A DNA stretch of 64,000 nt from Sphingobacterium tabacisoli (GTDB taxonomy: Bacteria; Bacteroidota; Bacteroidia; Sphingobacteriales; Sphingobacteriaceae), in NCBI RefSeq assembly GCF_017908035.1, contig NZ_JAEQMU010000009.1, positions 1 through 64,000 on the forward strand. Direction: 5' to 3'. Positions 61,684 through 64,000 of this stretch are shown here, one piece after another. The notes beneath the pieces are model-generated. The model ran no database searches. It was not told where the DNA came from and saw nothing but the letters and a program-made list of their open reading frames with translations. Positions within the stretch are counted from its first letter, which is position 1. Every line of letters starts with the position of its first letter. The translations under genes and the position numbers were made by a program.

Positions 61684-64000
61684 TTAAAGGTTAAAATTGA
61701 TTCCGAAAGAGCTCATCATGGGATCGGGATACCAGTCACTTCCGTATTCTGGATCTATACCATGTTTGTTGGCGCGCCATATGGCACCTAGGTTTTGGAG
61801 ATAAGCATATACACGCATATCTTTCAGGCCATATCTTGCCAAACTGGGCAATCGGAGGCTCATCTGTATATCACGCAGTTTGATCTGCCCTGCATTCTCT
61901 ACTAAAGCGGATGAAGATCTGTATAAGTCGCTACCCGATGTGATATTGGGATAAGTAAATGCTGGTACATCAGTCCACAATTCATCCCCCGGCTTTTGCC
62001 ATCTTTGCTGATAATCGGCATGTCCATAGCTCTGATTTAGAAAATCTGAATTAAAAAATGAAGTGCGCAGAAATTTATGTCCGAGCTGATAGGATATATT
62101 CCAGGAGAGTTCCAGCCCCTTATACTGTATGCTATTCCTCCATGACCCAAAGTATACCGGTAAATAAGAGCCGTGATTTTCCAGAGTTTCGAGTTTACCG
62201 GTGGTTATTGCAGCGTAATTCTTTGAAATTTCACCATTCAGATAGCCTCTTGCTGTTCCATCTTCAGGGTCCAGTCCAGCCCATTTGTAGGTACGCAGAC
62301 TATTGAGCTGCTCTCCTTCTACCGCTGTAGAGCGAGCTCCAACTAAAAGAATAGCCATATCGGTTTCCAAAAATGCTTTGGTCACCATCGTCTTTGAATA
62401 AGAAAATACCAGATTACTATTCCATATCCAGTTTTTAAGTGAGAGCGGTTTTCCATTCAAGGACACTTCTACTCCGCGGGTATCCAGATTTGCGGTATTG
62501 ATCCGCATGGATGTAAAACCTGTAGTCGGATCGATCTCTCCGCCTGCTATCAGATCTTTAGGCTTTTTCTGATAGTATTCTATCGTACCCCGGAGTACAT
62601 TGTTTCTGACAGCAAAATCGAGTCCTAGATTAAGATTACTCACCCGCTCCCATCGCAGCGTCGGATTGGGCGGTGTACTCATCTCTGCATAGCTCTGCCC
62701 TGTAATGCTATTGGGCATAGGCGAAATATAGATGATAGGAGAAGCTGCTACTTCAGCATTAACATTACCATTATAGCCGTAGGTGGCTCTAAGCTTCAAT
62801 AGCGGGAATAAGTCTTTATCCATAAATGATTCTCCTGACAGTAGCCATGCCCCACCTACAGACCAAAACGGCTGTCCCCTATCGTTTGTCTTTACACCAA
62901 ACAGATTGGAAGCGTCCTTGCGTACACTAGAACTGAAGATATAACGATCTTTATACGTATAAGATCCATTAACATAATAGGATACAAAGCGATTCACCAG
63001 CGATTGATAATAATTATTATCCGGGATAAAAGTAGTACCGAAAAGACCATTAAGAAAAGGAACCTCTATCCCATGTGGCATCGGTTGGAATGCACCAGTC
63101 TCAGGGTCGAAACCATCGTATTGTACCGTCCTAAATTCCTTATTCACACTTCGGATATCAAATCCTCCGAACAAGCTGAGGTCATGATCGTCCCATTTTT
63201 TATCATAAGAGACAGTCATTCTGCCCTGATGGATATTGCTATTCCATAGCCTCTCTCCATAATAGTCACCCAAAGGTAAATTCCAGTACACCTGATCTCC
63301 ATTCCAGCTCGCTAGGTCGTTCAATCTACGTCGCTGGCTGTAACTTTTCACTCCGTACCAATCTTCTATAGGATTGTGATTTCGCTGATACCCATAGAGT
63401 CCCGAGATCTTTATCCCAAAAGGAAACTCATATGTAGCGGATAAGTTCGTATGAAGATCACGGTTGTATTGCGTCTGGCTTGTCTGATTAATATCCTCCA
63501 ACGGAATATAGTCCCATCTCATCAACCTACCTCCTGCTACGGTATCGCGGAATGTCTGGCTGAATGGCACGATGTCTACAGCTAAAGGATTTCCCCGATC
63601 ATCTGCAAGCTGCATATAAGGCCAGTTGGAAACTCCTTTCCCAAGTCGCCTATAGGCGACAGGCTGAAAACTATCCTTTTTACGAGACTCCGTATAGGTT
63701 ACCCCTAGATTGATCAGCAAATTCTCTGTTGCTTTGATCTGTGTATTGGACTGCAGATTCCATCGTTTGTAATCGGATGTGATTACTTCTCCTAGATTTT
63801 TATCAAAACCTACCCCTATAGAAGTACTTACTTTTTCTCCACCGGCATTTATACGTACACTATATTGCTGATTGACACCTTCACGGTAGATATACTTCAA
63901 AAAATCATCCCTCATATCGATACTACGTAAATGATCCAACTGCATATTAAGTTCCTCTTCTGTTATCAGGTTCTTCCGCTGTTGGTCCATCAGCTGGATT
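61684..64000 (-). CDS. susC-like: SusC/RagA TonB-linked outer-membrane protein, partial (cluster E)
   Basis: The frame is open to the right edge of the window, so the N-terminus (signal, any STN domain, plug) lies outside; the ATG at 63990 is internal. The visible 770 or so residues are the beta barrel: GGEKVSTSIGVGFDKNLGEV near the start, FSSSVRKDASNLFGVKTNDRGQPFWSVGGAWLLSGE in the middle, GLDPEDGTARGYLNGE, and the terminal FGINFNL. It lies 5 bp ahead of SusD. Whether a sigma/FecR pair lies upstream cannot be seen. Confidence 0.93.
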   Translation of the reverse strand, partial: IQLMDQQRKNLITEEELNMQLDHLRSIDMRDDFLKYIYREGVNQQYSVRINAGGEKVSTSIGVGFDKNLGEVITSDYKRWNLQSNTQIKATENLLINLGVTYTESRKKDSFQPVAYRRLGKGVSNWPYMQLADDRGNPLAVDIVPFSQTFRDTVAGGRLMRWDYIPLEDINQTSQTQYNRDLHTNLSATYEFPFGIKISGLYGYQRNHNPIEDWYGVKSYSQRRRLNDLASWNGDQVYWNLPLGDYYGERLWNSNIHQGRMTVSYDKKWDDHDLSLFGGFDIRSVNKEFRTVQYDGFDPETGAFQPMPHGIEVPFLNGLFGTTFIPDNNYYQSLVNRFVSYYVNGSYTYKDRYIFSSSVRKDASNLFGVKTNDRGQPFWSVGGAWLLSGESFMDKDLFPLLKLRATYGYNGNVNAEVAASPIIYISPMPNSITGQSYAEMSTPPNPTLRWERVSNLNLGLDFAVRNNVLRGTIEYYQKKPKDLIAGGEIDPTTGFTSMRINTANLDTRGVEVSLNGKPLSLKNWIWNSNLVFSYSKTMVTKAFLETDMAILLVGARSTAVEGEQLNSLRTYKWAGLDPEDGTARGYLNGEISKNYAAITTGKLETLENHGSYLPVYFGSWRNSIQYKGLELSWNISYQLGHKFLRTSFFNSDFLNQSYGHADYQQRWQKPGDELWTDVPAFTYPNITSGSDLYRSSSALVENAGQIKLRDIQMSLRLPSLARYGLKDMRVYAYLQNLGAIWRANKHGIDPEYGSDWYPDPMMSSFGINFNL

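Overview
The window looks like chromosome of a Sphingobacteriaceae bacterium (Bacteroidota), most likely Sphingobacterium or a close relative. The evidence is five SusC/SusD outer-membrane uptake pairs, four of them with their ECF sigma factor and FecR anti-sigma factor, together with Bacteroidota-type lipoproteins (DUF4843, PKD-like), TlpA-like thioredoxins with long N-terminal domains, DUF6266 proteins and -7 promoter boxes of the TAnnTTTG type. The genus is inferred from gene content only. No rRNA, tRNA, CRISPR array or transposase was seen.

Layout. 254-2032: three unknown membrane proteins in a + strand operon. 2432-8902: aquaporin Z; a fatty-acid pair (oleate hydratase and a 3-hydroxyacyl-CoA dehydrogenase) with an AraC regulator; a PAS kinase-like protein without an ATPase domain, followed by a response regulator. 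8972-10854: a TlpA-like protein and a Pr6Pr-type membrane protein. 10961-20085 (cluster A) and 20227-30776 (cluster B), both on the - strand, are paralogous: sigma, FecR, SusC, SusD, DUF4843, PKD-like lipoprotein, with TlpA directly attached in B. 30955-41793 (cluster C, - strand): sigma, FecR, SusC split by one stop codon, SusD, two cyanophycinase-like S51 hydrolases, an isoaspartyl peptidase and a PKD/propeller lipoprotein. 42075-51604 (cluster D, + strand, divergent from C): sigma, FecR, SusC, SusD and a phosphoesterase-PQQ propeller fusion. 51748-58963: an accessory module. 59034-64000 (cluster E, - strand): TlpA-like, SusD and a SusC cut by the window edge.

How the genes work together. 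In clusters A-D the STN domain of SusC should signal import to FecR, which releases the sigma factor. Cluster C has the enzyme set expected for using a polyamide with isoaspartyl bonds, such as cyanophycin or its beta-Asp dipeptides: a surface S51 lipoprotein, SusCD import, then periplasmic S51 and isoaspartyl peptidase. This is the best candidate for a little-described system here. Its SusC carries an in-frame TAA inside a perfect 10-bp inverted repeat.

Two further signals stand out. First, the fecR-susC gaps of A, B and D each contain a hairpin with a T-run on the strand opposite the operon, and a TAnnTTTG box on that same opposite strand at the susC start codon. This predicts antisense RNAs of about 85-95 nt, resembling the DonS type of Bacteroides. 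Second, 51883-55801 holds what looks like an orphan lysis cassette (holin-like, CHAP endolysin, u-spanin-like lipoprotein) behind two DUF6266 paralogs and a small HTH protein, with no phage structural genes. The module abuts the remnant of a DUF1275 gene.
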